64,000 nucleotides of DNA from Vicia villosa (Eukaryota; Streptophyta; Magnoliopsida; Fabales; Fabaceae): positions 558,001 through 622,000 of the forward strand of contig NW_026705154.1 in NCBI RefSeq assembly GCF_029867415.1, written 5' to 3'. This document shows, piece by piece, positions 1 to 10,928 of the stretch. The translations under genes were made by a program, and so were the position numbers. The notes beneath the pieces were generated by a model. The model saw nothing but the letters and a program-made list of their open reading frames with translations. It was not told where the DNA came from and made no database searches. The number at the start of each line of letters is the position of its first letter. The first letter of the stretch is position 1.

Positions 1-1513
1 TAAAGCAGGCTTCTCAAAGATGTACTTGATTGGATCCATATGAGAGATCAAACAAGTAGTATGTCGAATCATGTACTGGCGGAGACGCTTGGCAGCCCAG
101 GCCAAAGCACAACACGTCTTCTCGAGCATGGAGTAGCGGGATTCACAGTCAGTGAATTTCTTGCTCAGGTAGTAAATGGCATGCTCTTTTCTTCTCGTCT
201 CGTCTTGCTGTCCAAGGACACAACCCATGGAATCTTCTAAGACGGTTAAGTACATTATCAAAGGTCTTCCTTCCACTGGAGGAGACAAGATGGGTGGTTC
301 GAGCAGATATTCCTTAATGCTGTCGAACGCTTTCTGACAATCGTCTGTCCAGACGCAACTTTGATTTTTCCGTAGAAGTTTGAAAATAGGAGCGCAAGTT
401 GCAGTCATGAGATATATGAATCTCGAGATGTAATTCAGACGTCCAAGAAATCCTCTAACTTGTTTCTCGGTTCTGGGCGAAGGCATTTCTTGAATTGCCT
501 TGACTTTGTCTGGATCTACTTCAATTCCTCGTTTGCTGACAATGAAACCAAGGAGTTTTCCTGAATAGACACCAAAGGTACACTTGTTGGGGTTCAGGCG
601 AAGCTGAAACTTCCGTAAGCGTTGAAATAACTTTGTCAGATTCTGTATGTGATCTTCTTCATTTTCTGATTTGGCAATCATGTCGTCCACATAGACTTCC
701 ACTTCTTTATGCATCATGTCGTGGAAAAGTGTAGTCATGGCTCTTTGATAAGTTGCCCCTGCGTTCTTTAGTCCAAAAGGCATGACACGATAGCAGAACG
801 TGCCCCAGGGGGTGATGAAAGCTGTTTTTTCCATGTCTTCAGGTGCCATTTTGATTTGGTTGTATCCTGAAAATCCGTCCATGAACGAGAAAACTTTGGA
901 TTTTGCTGTACTGTCTACCAACATATCAATATGTGGTAAAGGAAAATCATCCTTAGGGCTAGCTTTGTTCAAATCTCTGTAGTCGACGCACATGCGGACT
1001 TTTCCGTCTTTCTTAGGAACGGGAACAATGTTAGCTAACCACTGAGGGTATTCTGAAGTGACGAGGAAACCTGCGTTGATCTGCTTTTGAACTTCCTCTT
1101 TGATTTTCATGGCCATCTCCGGATGAGTTCTTCTCAATTTTTGCTTGACCGGAGGGCATTCTGCTTTTAACGGCAAGTGATGCTCCACTATACTGGTATC
1201 CAACCCTGGCATATCTTGATAAGACCAAGCGAAGACATCTGAGAATTCTTTGAGTAGCTGTATCAAACTCTCTCTGATCTCTGAACTGAGCGAAGCTCCA
1301 ATCTTAACCTCTTTTCTGTTTCCATCGGAACCAAGGTTAATGATCTCTAGAGGCTCATTGTATGGCTGAATGGCCTCTTCCTTTTGTTGAAGTAACCGTG
1401 AAATTTCCTTTGATATTTCTTCGTCTTCTTCTTCCTCTGCCTCGAATACAGGAAACTCAAAGCTTGGAGAAGTCATACGGTCGCACGTTTCAACGGGGTA
1501 TTTTATGATTAAT
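1..1513 (-). CDS. Ogre pol exon: reverse transcriptase and RNase H (partial, continues off left edge)
   Basis: One open frame runs from about 1513 down to position 1 with no stop. An internal ATG at about 1475 starts MTSPSFEFPVFEAEEEE. RT motifs are recognisable: the MCVDYRDLNKASPKD block (about 980), MPFGLKNAGATYQ (about 770), the catalytic YVDDM (about 690) and LGFIVSKRGIEVDPDK (about 530). RNase H begins around 400-150 (SCVWTDDCQKAFDSIKEYL, then MYLTVLEDSMGCVLGQQD). Integrase is expected beyond the window. The product would copy element RNA into cDNA in cytoplasmic particles. The frame stays open upstream of the ATG to the candidate splice acceptor at 1514-1516, which fits translation as a fusion with gag-protease after splicing. 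Confidence 0.92.
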
Positions 1514-1833
1514 CTGCATATGTGTGATAAGTTTTATTTAGACAACGAGGGAAGACTCGGTGTATGCAGTTAATAATTTTGATGTTTTTTAAGGTGTTTT
1601 TTAGGATTACCAATTTCCGAAAAAAAGAAAAGGAAAAACTAAACGAAGGAACAGAATGACATTTTTATTTATGGACAGTCATTTCTTGAAACAAAGACCC
1701 TATAAAACAAAACTCTATTGCTTTGGGCGAAGCAAAGAGGGACATTTAACTAAGAAATAGTAAAATGCAAAGCCCTATGAAACATCTCTTCACCCTGGGC
1801 TATGGTGAGAGGACAAAATAACGGTGAAAGTTC
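1514..1833 (-). other. Probable Ogre intron between protease and RT
   Basis: This 320 bp gap separates the ORF2 stop from the open pol frame. On the minus strand ORF2 ends CCTAAGTAGGAAC, so a GTAGGA donor overlaps the stop codon. A pyrimidine/T-rich stretch leads to ATATGCAG at the far end, after which the pol frame is open. Splicing of an intron here is established for Ogre elements as a class. The exact donor and acceptor in this copy are my inference. Confidence 0.6.
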
Positions 1834-4800
1834 CTACTTAGGAGTGCGAACAACAGTTGAAACTTCAACAGCTGTCCAGTAGTGGCGAACCCCATTGTGC
1901 ACTAAGTAATCTGGAACCTTAGGCTTAAGCTGGCCTGTGGTAGGTCTTGATTTACCAACCACTGTCTTTGCAACACTCAGACGATCTTCTTCTACTTCAG
2001 CAGACTGAGCGGTGTGAGCATACCCCTTTCCAAGTGGAGTATGTCGGTTTTTCTTTTGAGGAAACTTCCAATCTTCTGAATGGAGAGACTCGTTGTCGGA
2101 GACACTTTCGAGATCATCCTCTTCTGTATTTTGGTCTTGCTCTTCTCCCAAGATGGCATTGACTAGATATGTGAACTCTATATCCGTAGCCTCGGAAGGT
2201 GACTTGGGGATATAATCCTCAATGATGACTTCACCAGTAGATGATGATGAATAGCAAGGGTTATACATCTCTTTTGGCTGAGAGAGGTACTCAAAATCAC
2301 TGTTCCATCCAGTTGGAACAATATCTTCAAGAGAGATTCTTGAACTTTCAGGAGCGGAGTATTTCACCATGTAGTCGAATTTTCCGCTTGGTTCTCCTAA
2401 TGTATCCCAAGTCTCTTCGGGGATAGGAGGAACTTCTTCTGATGAACCATGACTTCTGGTGGTGAAGCTGTCAGTAACTTCATCACTGCTTGGTTGAGTC
2501 TTACTTTCAGATCCCTTAGTCGGATAACAGCAAAGTGGTTCAGATTCTGATAGGGAGATATATCCTGCTTTGTGAAGATAGGATAACCATTCCTCTTCAT
2601 CGGTGCTTTCTGTATCGATGATATTGACTGTTTGTTGAACAGGTTGAAGAAAACCTCCACTGCAGAAAGTTTCTTGAATAGGGAGAACTACTTCAATCCC
2701 TGGGATAGCTTTTGATGATGTCGGAAAGAATCCAATTCCCGTTCTGTTCTTGTTGTTGGTAGGAATATTAATGTGCCCCCAACCACTGGTAGTGCCATCC
2801 TTTACAACTTGGATTGCATCTTTGTATGAAGAGATAGACGCTGCTTTCTCCTTTCCTTTGTCTAAGGAAAGTGCTTGGAATTTAGTTCCAACAACTTCTT
2901 TTGGTTCTATGTCGGAGAATGATGATAGGTTGCTGACGATCAGAGCTCGTTCTCCACATACGGTTACCAATTTGTCATTTCTTATGAACTTCAGTTTCTG
3001 ATGAAGTGTTGAAGTAATTGCCCCAGCCTCATGAATCCATGGGCGACCTAGCAAACAACTGTATTGTGCTGGAATATCCATAACTTGGAAAGTGATTTTG
3101 AACGTCTGAGGTCCAATAGTTATGGGAAGATCTACTTCTCCGAAAACTGACTTTCTTGATCCATCAAATGCTTTGACGATGACATGACTTTTTCTTAGAG
3201 GGTAATCTTCGAAAGATAATCTTGATAATGTTGATTTAGGCATGACGTTGAGAGAGGATCCATTGTCTATTAGGACTCCTGTGAGTACATCACCCATGCA
3301 GCCAACTGAGATGTGAAGTGGAAGATTGTGGTCCACCCCTTCTTCAGGAAGATCTTCGTCACAGAAACTTAGGTTAGTTCCGGCGGAGATGTTGGCAACG
3401 ATGTTGTTGAATTGGCTTATTGTAACACTTGGTTCTACGAAAGCTTGTTCCAAAACTTTCTGTAGAGCTTCCCTATGAGCTTCAGAACTCAATAGCAGGG
3501 AAAGAACAGAAATCCTAGACGGAGTATGTAGTAATTGATCTACAATGTTGTATTCACTCCTCTGGATTAACTTCAAGATCTCATCATTTTCTTTCGCTTG
3601 AACAGCATTGGTCGGAAGATTGTCTTGCCTATGTGGTACTTCCTCCGAAGGTTTCTCCACATTTTCTGTTGTTCTGTTGAAGACTCGTCCACTTCTGGTG
3701 ACTCGACTAACATCAGCAATGTTGACAACAGACGGTAATGGTATTTCCTTACCATTTTCAATGAATGTAGCGTTGTACTTGTATGGTATAGCCTTGCTGG
3801 ACTCATACGGTACAGGACCTGGTAAGTAGATGACTAGCGGTGCAACTGCTGTCTTCCTGCTGTCATACTTAACTTGCATAGGTTCAACTTGATTAATTTG
3901 AGGAGATACGGTAAAGACTTCATCATCTTCTCTGTTGGCAAGAACAGTAATGGTATTGTCATCCATCAGCTTTTGAATGTCGTTGCGAACACGCAAACAT
4001 CCTCGTGAATTTCTTCGACAGATTCTGCATCTACTGTAAGCGTGGAAATCTGTTCCAAAGTAGGCAAGTCCATTTAAAGTTTTGTGGAACCTGACTACCG
4101 ATCCTTCAAGGTCTTCAACTTTGTAGATTTTGTATTCTCCTGGACATCCTTGAACCATGTTGATGTCATGTTCAGTTCTGACTCGGATATGTTGAATCCA
4201 TCCTAAGTCCATTTGTTCTTGTAATGCAGCTTGAACTACGGCACATCCTTGATTATTCTTTGGACAAATTTCACATGTGAAGTAGTTGTGAGGTGGTACA
4301 TGACCGTACCCAGCTTGTTTAGCGTGCATCTTGACAAGATTTTCCCCTATCTGACGAATGTCGTAGATTTGAATGACGTTGGGGTGTTGGTCTATCAGAT
4401 TTACTGAAGCTTCTTTGTGCTGCGGCAAAGGATTTGCTTGGACGTTTGGATTAGTATCTTTGAAGGATAGCATTCCGCTCTTCACTAATCGTTGGACGTC
4501 AATCTTGAAAGAGAAACAGTTCTCAATATTGTGACCTGGTGCCCCCTGATGATAGGGACAAGATTGGTCAGCCTTATACCATGGTGAGGAACTGTTTGTA
4601 GGATTTGGAGGACTCCTTGTCTGAATGAGTCCTTTTGCCAGTAATGTTGGAAACAATTCTGCATACGGCATTGGTACGGGGTCAAAGGCAGGATACCTTG
4701 GAGCCCGATTGTTGTAATTTGGAGGTCGAACCTGCTGCTGAGGTTGCTGCGACCTTTGTTGAATTTGTTGTTGCGAGACCTGAGGTTGATAAGCTGGCGC

Positions 4801-6039
4801 TGAGTTAACAACCGGAGTTATTGTTGCAACTTGAGGTTGGAATTTCTTCTTGATTTTGTGCAAGACATTGCTGACATCTTGATCCTTTTTCTTCTGGAAA
4901 GAACTTCCATACTTCCTTGGACCAACAGAAGATTCTGGTTCTTTGTTCAGGCGTCCTTCTCGAACTGCTTCTTCTAAACGTACACCCATGTTTACCATCT
5001 CGGTAAAGTCACTTGGTGCACTTGCAACCATTCGTCCGTAGTAAAATGGACTCAAAGTTTTGAGATAGATTTTTGTCATTTCTTTCTCTTCAAGTGGTGG
5101 ACAAATTTGAGCAGCAACTTCACGCCATCTCTGAGCGTATTCCTTGAAGCTTTCTCTATCCTTTTGAGTCATGGCCCGGAGTTGATCTCTGTCGGGAGCC
5201 ATATCCAGATTGTACTTATACTGTTTGACGAAGGCCTCTCCGAGGTCTCGAAAAGTACGAATCTCTGAACTGTCCAAGTTCATGTACCATTTGAGTGCAG
5301 CACCAGTCAGGCTGTCTTGAAAATAATGAATGAGCAATTGTTGATTATCAGTCTGAGTTGACATTCTTCGAGCGTACATCACAAGATGACTTTGTGGGCA
5401 TGAATTCCCTTTATACTTCTCGAATTCTGGTACTTTGAATTTGTGAGGAATCTTAACATTTGGAACCAGACAGAGGTCTGCAGCATTCTTTCCAAATAGA
5501 TCTTGTCCTCGAAGAGTCTTGAGTTCCTTCTGCATTTGCAGAAACTGTTCCTGGAACTCGTCCAATCTTTCATACACGCCAGCATCCTCACTTGGAGCGT
5601 GATGATATACTTGTCCGCCTTGCGGGGGAAAAGTATGCATAATGGGCTGTGGAGAAGCCATGACAGCAGATCTTGGAATCTCAGCATTCTGTTGTGTGAA
5701 ACCCATTGCCGTCGCTCTTGGAACTTCAATTTCCAGAGGTTTGTAACCCTCCGGTGGACGCATATCCATGGTGACTTTTGGAGCTTCAGAAGCTGGAGGT
5801 ATGTACCCTTCTGGAGTAAAGTTATACGGCATGCCCCAAGGTCGATCAGGCGGCATGGTATACTGAGGAATAGGAGTAGAAACAATCTCGGAAACCACAG
5901 TCCTTTGTGGTTCTTCTGGCGTTGGTCGATTCTGCGCAACTACCAGGGCTTCTACCATACTATTGAGCCTTTCAACAGTACCTTTGAGAGTATTAATCTC
6001 TTCCCTGAGTTCTTCATTCTCTTGCTCAAAGTCTTCCAT
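1834..6039 (-). CDS. Ogre ORF2: Gag and aspartic protease polyprotein (1401 aa)
   Basis: The start is the ATG opening MEDFEQENEELREEINTLK, an N-terminal heptad-like coiled coil (residues 1-38). A retrotransposon Gag core follows at about 180-300 (LTGAALKWYMNLD, FKEYAQRWREVA). A Gln/Pro-rich linker lies at about 400-440 and a Cys/His segment around CPYHQGAPGHNIENC at about 490-510. Two similar Cys motifs sit at about 586-597 (CEICPKNNQGC) and 669-680 (CRICRRNSRGC). The protease is at about 905-1010 with the active-site motif DNGSS at about 922 and LLGRPWIH downstream. The remaining 350 residues are acidic and unassigned. The reading frame has no internal stop. Gag would form the particle and protease would process it. 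The stop lies at the probable splice donor for the pol fusion. Confidence 0.93.
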   Translation of the reverse strand: MEDFEQENEELREEINTLKGTVERLNSMVEALVVAQNRPTPEEPQRTVVSEIVSTPIPQYTMPPDRPWGMPYNFTPEGYIPPASEAPKVTMDMRPPEGYKPLEIEVPRATAMGFTQQNAEIPRSAVMASPQPIMHTFPPQGGQVYHHAPSEDAGVYERLDEFQEQFLQMQKELKTLRGQDLFGKNAADLCLVPNVKIPHKFKVPEFEKYKGNSCPQSHLVMYARRMSTQTDNQQLLIHYFQDSLTGAALKWYMNLDSSEIRTFRDLGEAFVKQYKYNLDMAPDRDQLRAMTQKDRESFKEYAQRWREVAAQICPPLEEKEMTKIYLKTLSPFYYGRMVASAPSDFTEMVNMGVRLEEAVREGRLNKEPESSVGPRKYGSSFQKKKDQDVSNVLHKIKKKFQPQVATITPVVNSAPAYQPQVSQQQIQQRSQQPQQQVRPPNYNNRAPRYPAFDPVPMPYAELFPTLLAKGLIQTRSPPNPTNSSSPWYKADQSCPYHQGAPGHNIENCFSFKIDVQRLVKSGMLSFKDTNPNVQANPLPQHKEASVNLIDQHPNVIQIYDIRQIGENLVKMHAKQAGYGHVPPHNYFTCEICPKNNQGCAVVQAALQEQMDLGWIQHIRVRTEHDINMVQGCPGEYKIYKVEDLEGSVVRFHKTLNGLAYFGTDFHAYSRCRICRRNSRGCLRVRNDIQKLMDDNTITVLANREDDEVFTVSPQINQVEPMQVKYDSRKTAVAPLVIYLPGPVPYESSKAIPYKYNATFIENGKEIPLPSVVNIADVSRVTRSGRVFNRTTENVEKPSEEVPHRQDNLPTNAVQAKENDEILKLIQRSEYNIVDQLLHTPSRISVLSLLLSSEAHREALQKVLEQAFVEPSVTISQFNNIVANISAGTNLSFCDEDLPEEGVDHNLPLHISVGCMGDVLTGVLIDNGSSLNVMPKSTLSRLSFEDYPLRKSHVIVKAFDGSRKSVFGEVDLPITIGPQTFKITFQVMDIPAQYSCLLGRPWIHEAGAITSTLHQKLKFIRNDKLVTVCGERALIVSNLSSFSDIEPKEVVGTKFQALSLDKGKEKAASISSYKDAIQVVKDGTTSGWGHINIPTNNKNRTGIGFFPTSSKAIPGIEVVLPIQETFCSGGFLQPVQQTVNIIDTESTDEEEWLSYLHKAGYISLSESEPLCCYPTKGSESKTQPSSDEVTDSFTTRSHGSSEEVPPIPEETWDTLGEPSGKFDYMVKYSAPESSRISLEDIVPTGWNSDFEYLSQPKEMYNPCYSSSSTGEVIIEDYIPKSPSEATDIEFTYLVNAILGEEQDQNTEEDDLESVSDNESLHSEDWKFPQKKNRHTPLGKGYAHTAQSAEVEEDRLSVAKTVVGKSRPTTGQLKPKVPDYLVHNGVRHYWTAVEVSTVVRTPK

Positions 6040-6328
6040 TCTTTTCTTGCGACTTGAACGAGTGTTGTATGGATGAGACAGCTTGAAAGTCTTGGTTCAC
6101 CTCCTTCTCCTCCTCTCTTTCTGGAGAAAGGAAAGTGACTATTAGATCCGCGACAATTCTCGTGTCAGTGCGTACGACTAAAGCGATGTATGATATGCAA
6201 TTAAGTTATTATTTTTCAAGGAAACACCATAATTACGTTATGAAACATCAAACTTTATTAATTAAGCGAAAACGCCGTTTTTTACACACTTTGAAAATGG
6301 AAATACAGAGAAACTGAGAGAAAGGACT

Positions 6329-7816
6329 CTAAAACTTTGATGATGAGCCGACTTCACGTTCTAACATCTTCTTCTGTTTCTTGAGCTGAGCGTTCTCTGA
6401 CGTGAGCTGATCGATGATCCAGGAAGCAGGAGGGATATGATGAGAAAGTGACGATTGTGTCACTTGTCGATCGAGTACTTCAAGTAACTCATCCTTCCTT
6501 CTTAGGATGTTTTGAATCTCAACATTTTCCGTGTTGACAATTCGATACTTGTTCCTCCAAGCATTCCTTTCTTGGCATACCTTGTTTAATGCCGCTTGCA
6601 GTTTTTCAACATCGGTGGAGAAAAGGTAAATTGGTTCCCTTAGGGGAATAGGTTCTTGATGTTGATATGGCATCCTGAGCTTGAATGCTCTGACGCGTAC
6701 CCATTGAAGGTAAGGATCCAGGGAGATGCAAAGATGTTTTCCTAACAATCTTCTCCCTTTGCTGTGAACAAGACGCCAGGCTTGGACAATTTCCTTCTTC
6801 AGCATGTTGCCATGATCGTCGATGTTCTTGAAGAACAGACCCTCCAATTGGATGTTACTTGGAATATTTTTCATGGGATAGCCGTATTGACGACGGGCTA
6901 AAGCTGGATTGTAACTGATTCCTCCCTTAGTTCCAATAAGGGGTATGTTGGGAAAACTTCCGCAACTGAAGATGATCTTGGTTTCGTCGTTGTCAGGACT
7001 ACACCAATCAATGTCTGTATGAGTGAGAGACATGATTTTCTGTGACCAGTAAAGGCCATCCCTCATGTTCCAGAAAGTGCTAGACTTTGGCAGGTGCGAA
7101 ACGAACCATTCGTATAACAACGGTACGCAGCATGTGATTAATCCTCCTCGCTGCAGGTTTCTTGAATGCACAGAGTGATAAGCATCCGCAAGCAAGGTTG
7201 GAACTGGATTTCCAATTAAGAAGATCTTAATTGCGTTGATGTCGACGAAATCGTTAATGTTAGGGAACAAAAACAATCCGTAGATAAGCAAAGCCAAGAT
7301 TTCCTCAAAAGCGCTCATATCTTGGATGCTGACGAAGTACCGAGCTTGATCAAACAGGAATTTGGAGGGCAATCCTTGAATTCCTCCTCTACTCACCATA
7401 TGAGTTCTGATGTCGACTACGTTCAAAGGAGTAGTTGCAGCAATGATAACGTCGTCAGGATTCTTTTCCAAACCGGAGTACGGATCTTGCGCGTACACGG
7501 GTATTCCAATCAGACGAGAGTACTCCTCTAACGTAGGCATGAGCTGATAATCTGGAAAGGTGAAGCAGTGATACGTTGGATCGTAAAACTGTACCAAGGT
7601 GGGAAGGATCCCATCCACCATGTTGGTATTGAGCAAAGGCAGAAGTTTTCCATACTTCTCCTTGAAAGCCTGGGGGTTGACCACCAGTTTTCCGAGCTTT
7701 CCCAGTTCCTCGACCTGGGGAATCTTGAAGGTGTATTTCCTAGCTCTCTTTCTCCCATAATCCATGGTATAGATCCTTAAGTCCTTTCTCCGTTTCTCTC
7801 TTTCTATGAAGTTCAA
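6329..7816 (-). CDS. Ogre ORF1 protein of unknown function (495 aa)
   Basis: A complete open frame lies between the leader and gag. The first ATG gives MNFIEREKRRKDLR, and a second ATG 17 residues later (MDYGRKRARKYTF) is also possible. The N-terminal two thirds look globular, with motifs such as QFYDPTYHCFTFPDYQL and PTLEEYSRLIGIPVY. From memory these resemble the plant mobile domain/DUF-type proteins often found in legume transposons; I cannot confirm this. The C-terminal about 95 residues are heptad-rich (VEKLQAALNKVCQERN and SENAQLKKQKKMLEREV) and predict a coiled coil. An ORF1 of unknown function upstream of gag is a defining trait of Ogre elements. No catalytic motif is visible. Confidence 0.88.
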   Translation of the reverse strand: MNFIEREKRRKDLRIYTMDYGRKRARKYTFKIPQVEELGKLGKLVVNPQAFKEKYGKLLPLLNTNMVDGILPTLVQFYDPTYHCFTFPDYQLMPTLEEYSRLIGIPVYAQDPYSGLEKNPDDVIIAATTPLNVVDIRTHMVSRGGIQGLPSKFLFDQARYFVSIQDMSAFEEILALLIYGLFLFPNINDFVDINAIKIFLIGNPVPTLLADAYHSVHSRNLQRGGLITCCVPLLYEWFVSHLPKSSTFWNMRDGLYWSQKIMSLTHTDIDWCSPDNDETKIIFSCGSFPNIPLIGTKGGISYNPALARRQYGYPMKNIPSNIQLEGLFFKNIDDHGNMLKKEIVQAWRLVHSKGRRLLGKHLCISLDPYLQWVRVRAFKLRMPYQHQEPIPLREPIYLFSTDVEKLQAALNKVCQERNAWRNKYRIVNTENVEIQNILRRKDELLEVLDRQVTQSSLSHHIPPASWIIDQLTSENAQLKKQKKMLEREVGSSSKF

Positions 7817-8561
7817 AACGTTCGTTATTTAGTTTCCTTGAAAAACGACTCGAAAAAGACTCTTTTTGTTTTTAGTTGTTTATTAATGAATGATGCATGA
7901 ATGCATGAATGCACACACAAGAGTTTTAAACAAACATGGCGTTGAAGGGTATAGTGGTCATGAAGTCAAAACGCAATCTCCCGCCCCAATGGTAAACTAA
8001 GGTTAAGGATTTTTGTACCTGTAGAACGGGTTCTAGGGGTCTCAGAGTTTTTGCTCAACCTTAAAGATACGTTGATTGGTATCTATAAGAGAGTTTTCTC
8101 TGAGTGTAGTATCTGCGTGACAATTACTTCCGTAATCACCGCTCTACGTCCTAAAAAAAGGCTTTAAGTGGGGTTAATGTGTTTCTAGGTCCTCCTGGTA
8201 CAAATCAGTCTCGGAATGCAGTGGCGCAGTTAATCACAACCAGCCAGGCAAATCCCAAGAGTAGACTTGGAAACCAAGATTAGAGGGCCTTCACCGGGAA
8301 GACATCCTCCATCCTATCTTATGTTGCACTCAAATCCGGGTATAGGATTTCTCACCACAAGGGGGAATCAAGCCCTTTCCCGATACAGAATAAACAAAAT
8401 AAACAAATATATATGCAACAAACACATGATATGACACAGAGGTTAGGCAGGACCTCTCTTGTTTGAGGGGGAATTTGGCATCCCTAATTCCTCATTGGGG
8501 CTGGACCAGCAACAGGTCAACCATTGGTTTGGATGAAAAACCAAGGTTTTGAACACTTATA
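7817..8561 (-). other. Ogre 5' leader (untranslated)
   Basis: The region lies between the PBS and ORF1, with no convincing coding frame. It contains one copy of a CTTCACCGGGAAGACATCC motif (8287-8306), which resembles the TTTCACCGGGAATAATTC repeats inside the LTR at 10929-11400. No other structure was recognised. Confidence 0.6.
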
Positions 8562-8579
8562 TCCCCAGCAGAGTCGCCA
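8562..8579 (-). other. Ogre primer binding site (tRNA-Arg type)
   Basis: On the minus strand the sequence is TGGCGACTCTGCTGGGGA, a few bases after the LTR end. This is the form known for Ogre elements, where it is complementary to the 3' end of a tRNA-Arg. It would prime minus-strand cDNA synthesis. Confidence 0.9.
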
Positions 8580-9129
8580 TTTTTCTGTGGTGTCGTTTTC
8601 TTTTACCTCCCCGTTTCACTTGGGAGGACGGCACGCTAAACCCTTCACGCGAAATTTGGAAGGAGAATGCGCCCGTGGTGGGATGAATTTTATTTCAGTT
8701 CTTCCTACGATATCACACGAACTTTCTTATTTGTCCTACGAGTAGGAAAGGGGAAAAAAGATCTCAACTAAACCCTAGGAGTTTGCTAAGTGTGGGGATT
8801 TACACCTAGACTAGAAATTCTGGAGTCCGGGAGGTCGGTTATACATAGGGAAGTGTTTAAACACCCTACATATCTGTAGTACTCTACAGGAACCTTCTCT
8901 GTGTCATTGTGTTTGTGTTTATTGCTAATGATTGGGAAAGTTTCTCCTTTGTGTTAGGAGAAGGAATTGAATTGATTTGAAAAGACAGACAGACAGACAA
9001 ACTGACTATTTTTGGTATTTTATTAGCTCGCTGAGATTCCTTGTGAACCTCATGCCTACATATCCCTAGTGGAAGTCAGAGCTTAATGTAGTTCGGGGAA
9101 CTAACTAGGGAAATTAATTGTTTTTTTTT

Positions 9130-10860
9130 TGGTGCCTTGCTTGAAGCTCAAGGTTGAAGCTTGGAATTAAATCTCTGTTTACAGTAAAGAGACATGAAAT
9201 TATCTCTACAGAGAGGTATTTGTACTATTCTACCACAAACATTTAAAGGAGTGACAGAATAACTGAATTCATTTCATTCAAGAGGGGGACCTTACTTGTG
9301 TGTGTGCAAGTATGCCAGTCAGATGCCTCTTAAATGAAAGAAAGATGCTCGTCCAAATTAGGGAAAGTGTACAAGTCTGGGGATGTGCCAGAGCATGTCT
9401 TTCAGAGTCCTAAATGGGAGACTTTGATTGAAATTGAAATTGAAATGTTTGTTTGTTTGAATGTGGTAGAGTAGTAAAAATATCTCTCTATGGAGATAAG
9501 CTATGTCTATCTACTGTATAAAAGATTTGACTTTAGCTGGCTTGTATGAGGCCCAAGCTTGAGGCTTTTTGATTGATTAATTGATATTATTGACTCTGGG
9601 AGATGACTCCATTGGGAATTAATTACAGGGTATTTTTGTGTTCTGTACAAAGCCCAGAATTGAGGCTGACTCTACTTAGGGAGACTCTATTTGTGTGCCT
9701 TGTACAAAGCCCAAGGTTGTGGCTAACTGTTGAGGATAATTGAATGACTCTATTTTATGTGCCTTGTACAAAGCCCAAGGTTGTGGCTAACTCTAGCTAG
9801 GGAAAACATTATTTTCTGCCTTGTACAAAGCCCAAGGTTGTGGCGGACTCTTAAATGAATTAAGTATGGATGACTATATGGGGAAAGATCCTAAGTGTTA
9901 GGAATCTTTGACACATGAAAGATATGGTTTATCTGCCTTGTACAAAGCCCAAGGTTGTGGCTACTGAGTGATGAAGGACTCACTGGGGAGACTCTATTAT
10001 CTGCCTTGTACAATGCCCAAGGTTGAGGCTGACTCTTGACAGGGGAGTTTTATTGTTTGGGTGCCTTGTATGAAGCCCAAGGTTGAGGCTAACTGTTTTT
10101 GTTGGTTTTGACTCTACTGAAGAGGTTTTATTTATTAAAAGACTGTTTTTCTTTGGAAGCTAACCCTTTCCAGGGATTTTGACTCAGCTGGTGAATTTGT
10201 CTGTTAAAAGACTGACTTTATCATGTTTTTTTGGAGGCTGACCCTTTCCAGGGGTTTTGACTCTTTTGGGGAAATTATCTCCTAAGAGAATGAAATTATT
10301 TATTAATTAATTTTGGAGGCTAACCCTTTCCAGGGGTTATTGAAATGAAGGAATGTGTGGAAGCTAACCCTTTCCAGGGATTTTGACATTTTAGACAGAT
10401 GTTGGAGGCTAACCCTTTCCAGGGGTTTTGACAAAGTGATTGATTTGGGTAGCACTCCATTAATTATTAAAGATGAAAAGATTGGCAGAAAGATTATCTA
10501 GTGGAGACTTCTTGTTTAAAGCCCAAGATGAAGGCTGACTCAATGCTGAGGATGATAAAACATGGATCCTAGACTCTGCTAAGGAAGATTGATGAAGATA
10601 AGGGTGACAGAGACTGTCCATGTCTCTCATTCCAAAAATGTACTCAATGTGAAATTGAGACAAACTTAGCTTGTTTAAAGTCTGGTTTTAAATTGGAAGA
10701 AACTCACCAGGGTAGGCTAAAAAGGTGACTAAAGACCTGTTCCTATGTTTATAAGAAACCTGATGGGTCCTTGTATACAAGCTCAAGAGGAAGCTGGAAA
10801 TGCTTTTAAGAAGCCTGTGGGTCCTTGTACAAAGCCCAAGAGGAGGCTAATCGAGGGTCC
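9130..10860 (-). repeat. Imperfect tandem repeats in Ogre LTR
   Basis: One unit reads CCTTGTACAAAGCCCAAGG on the plus strand and is followed by TTGTGGCTAACTC. It recurs with variants near 9545, 9640, 9700, 9765, 9825, 9940, 10003, 10060, 10505 and 10812. A second unit, AACCCTTTCCAGGGGTT, recurs near 10160, 10235, 10322, 10365 and 10410. Both units are self-complementary at their ends (CCTTG/CAAGG and AACCC/GGGTT), so each could fold as a small hairpin. Spacing is irregular (about 40-110 bp), unlike a simple satellite. Confidence 0.8.
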
Positions 10861-10928
10861 TTGTTATAGCACAAGAGAAAGCTATGTAGTTTTGAACTTA
10901 TTTTGGCTCTAAGCAAATGGGTAAGAGG

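Noticed and set aside
9480..10130. Regular short repeats with unique spacers, superficially like a CRISPR array
   Set aside because: Units are imperfect, spacing varies, there are no cas genes, and the array lies inside a plant Ogre LTR. It is an LTR tandem repeat.
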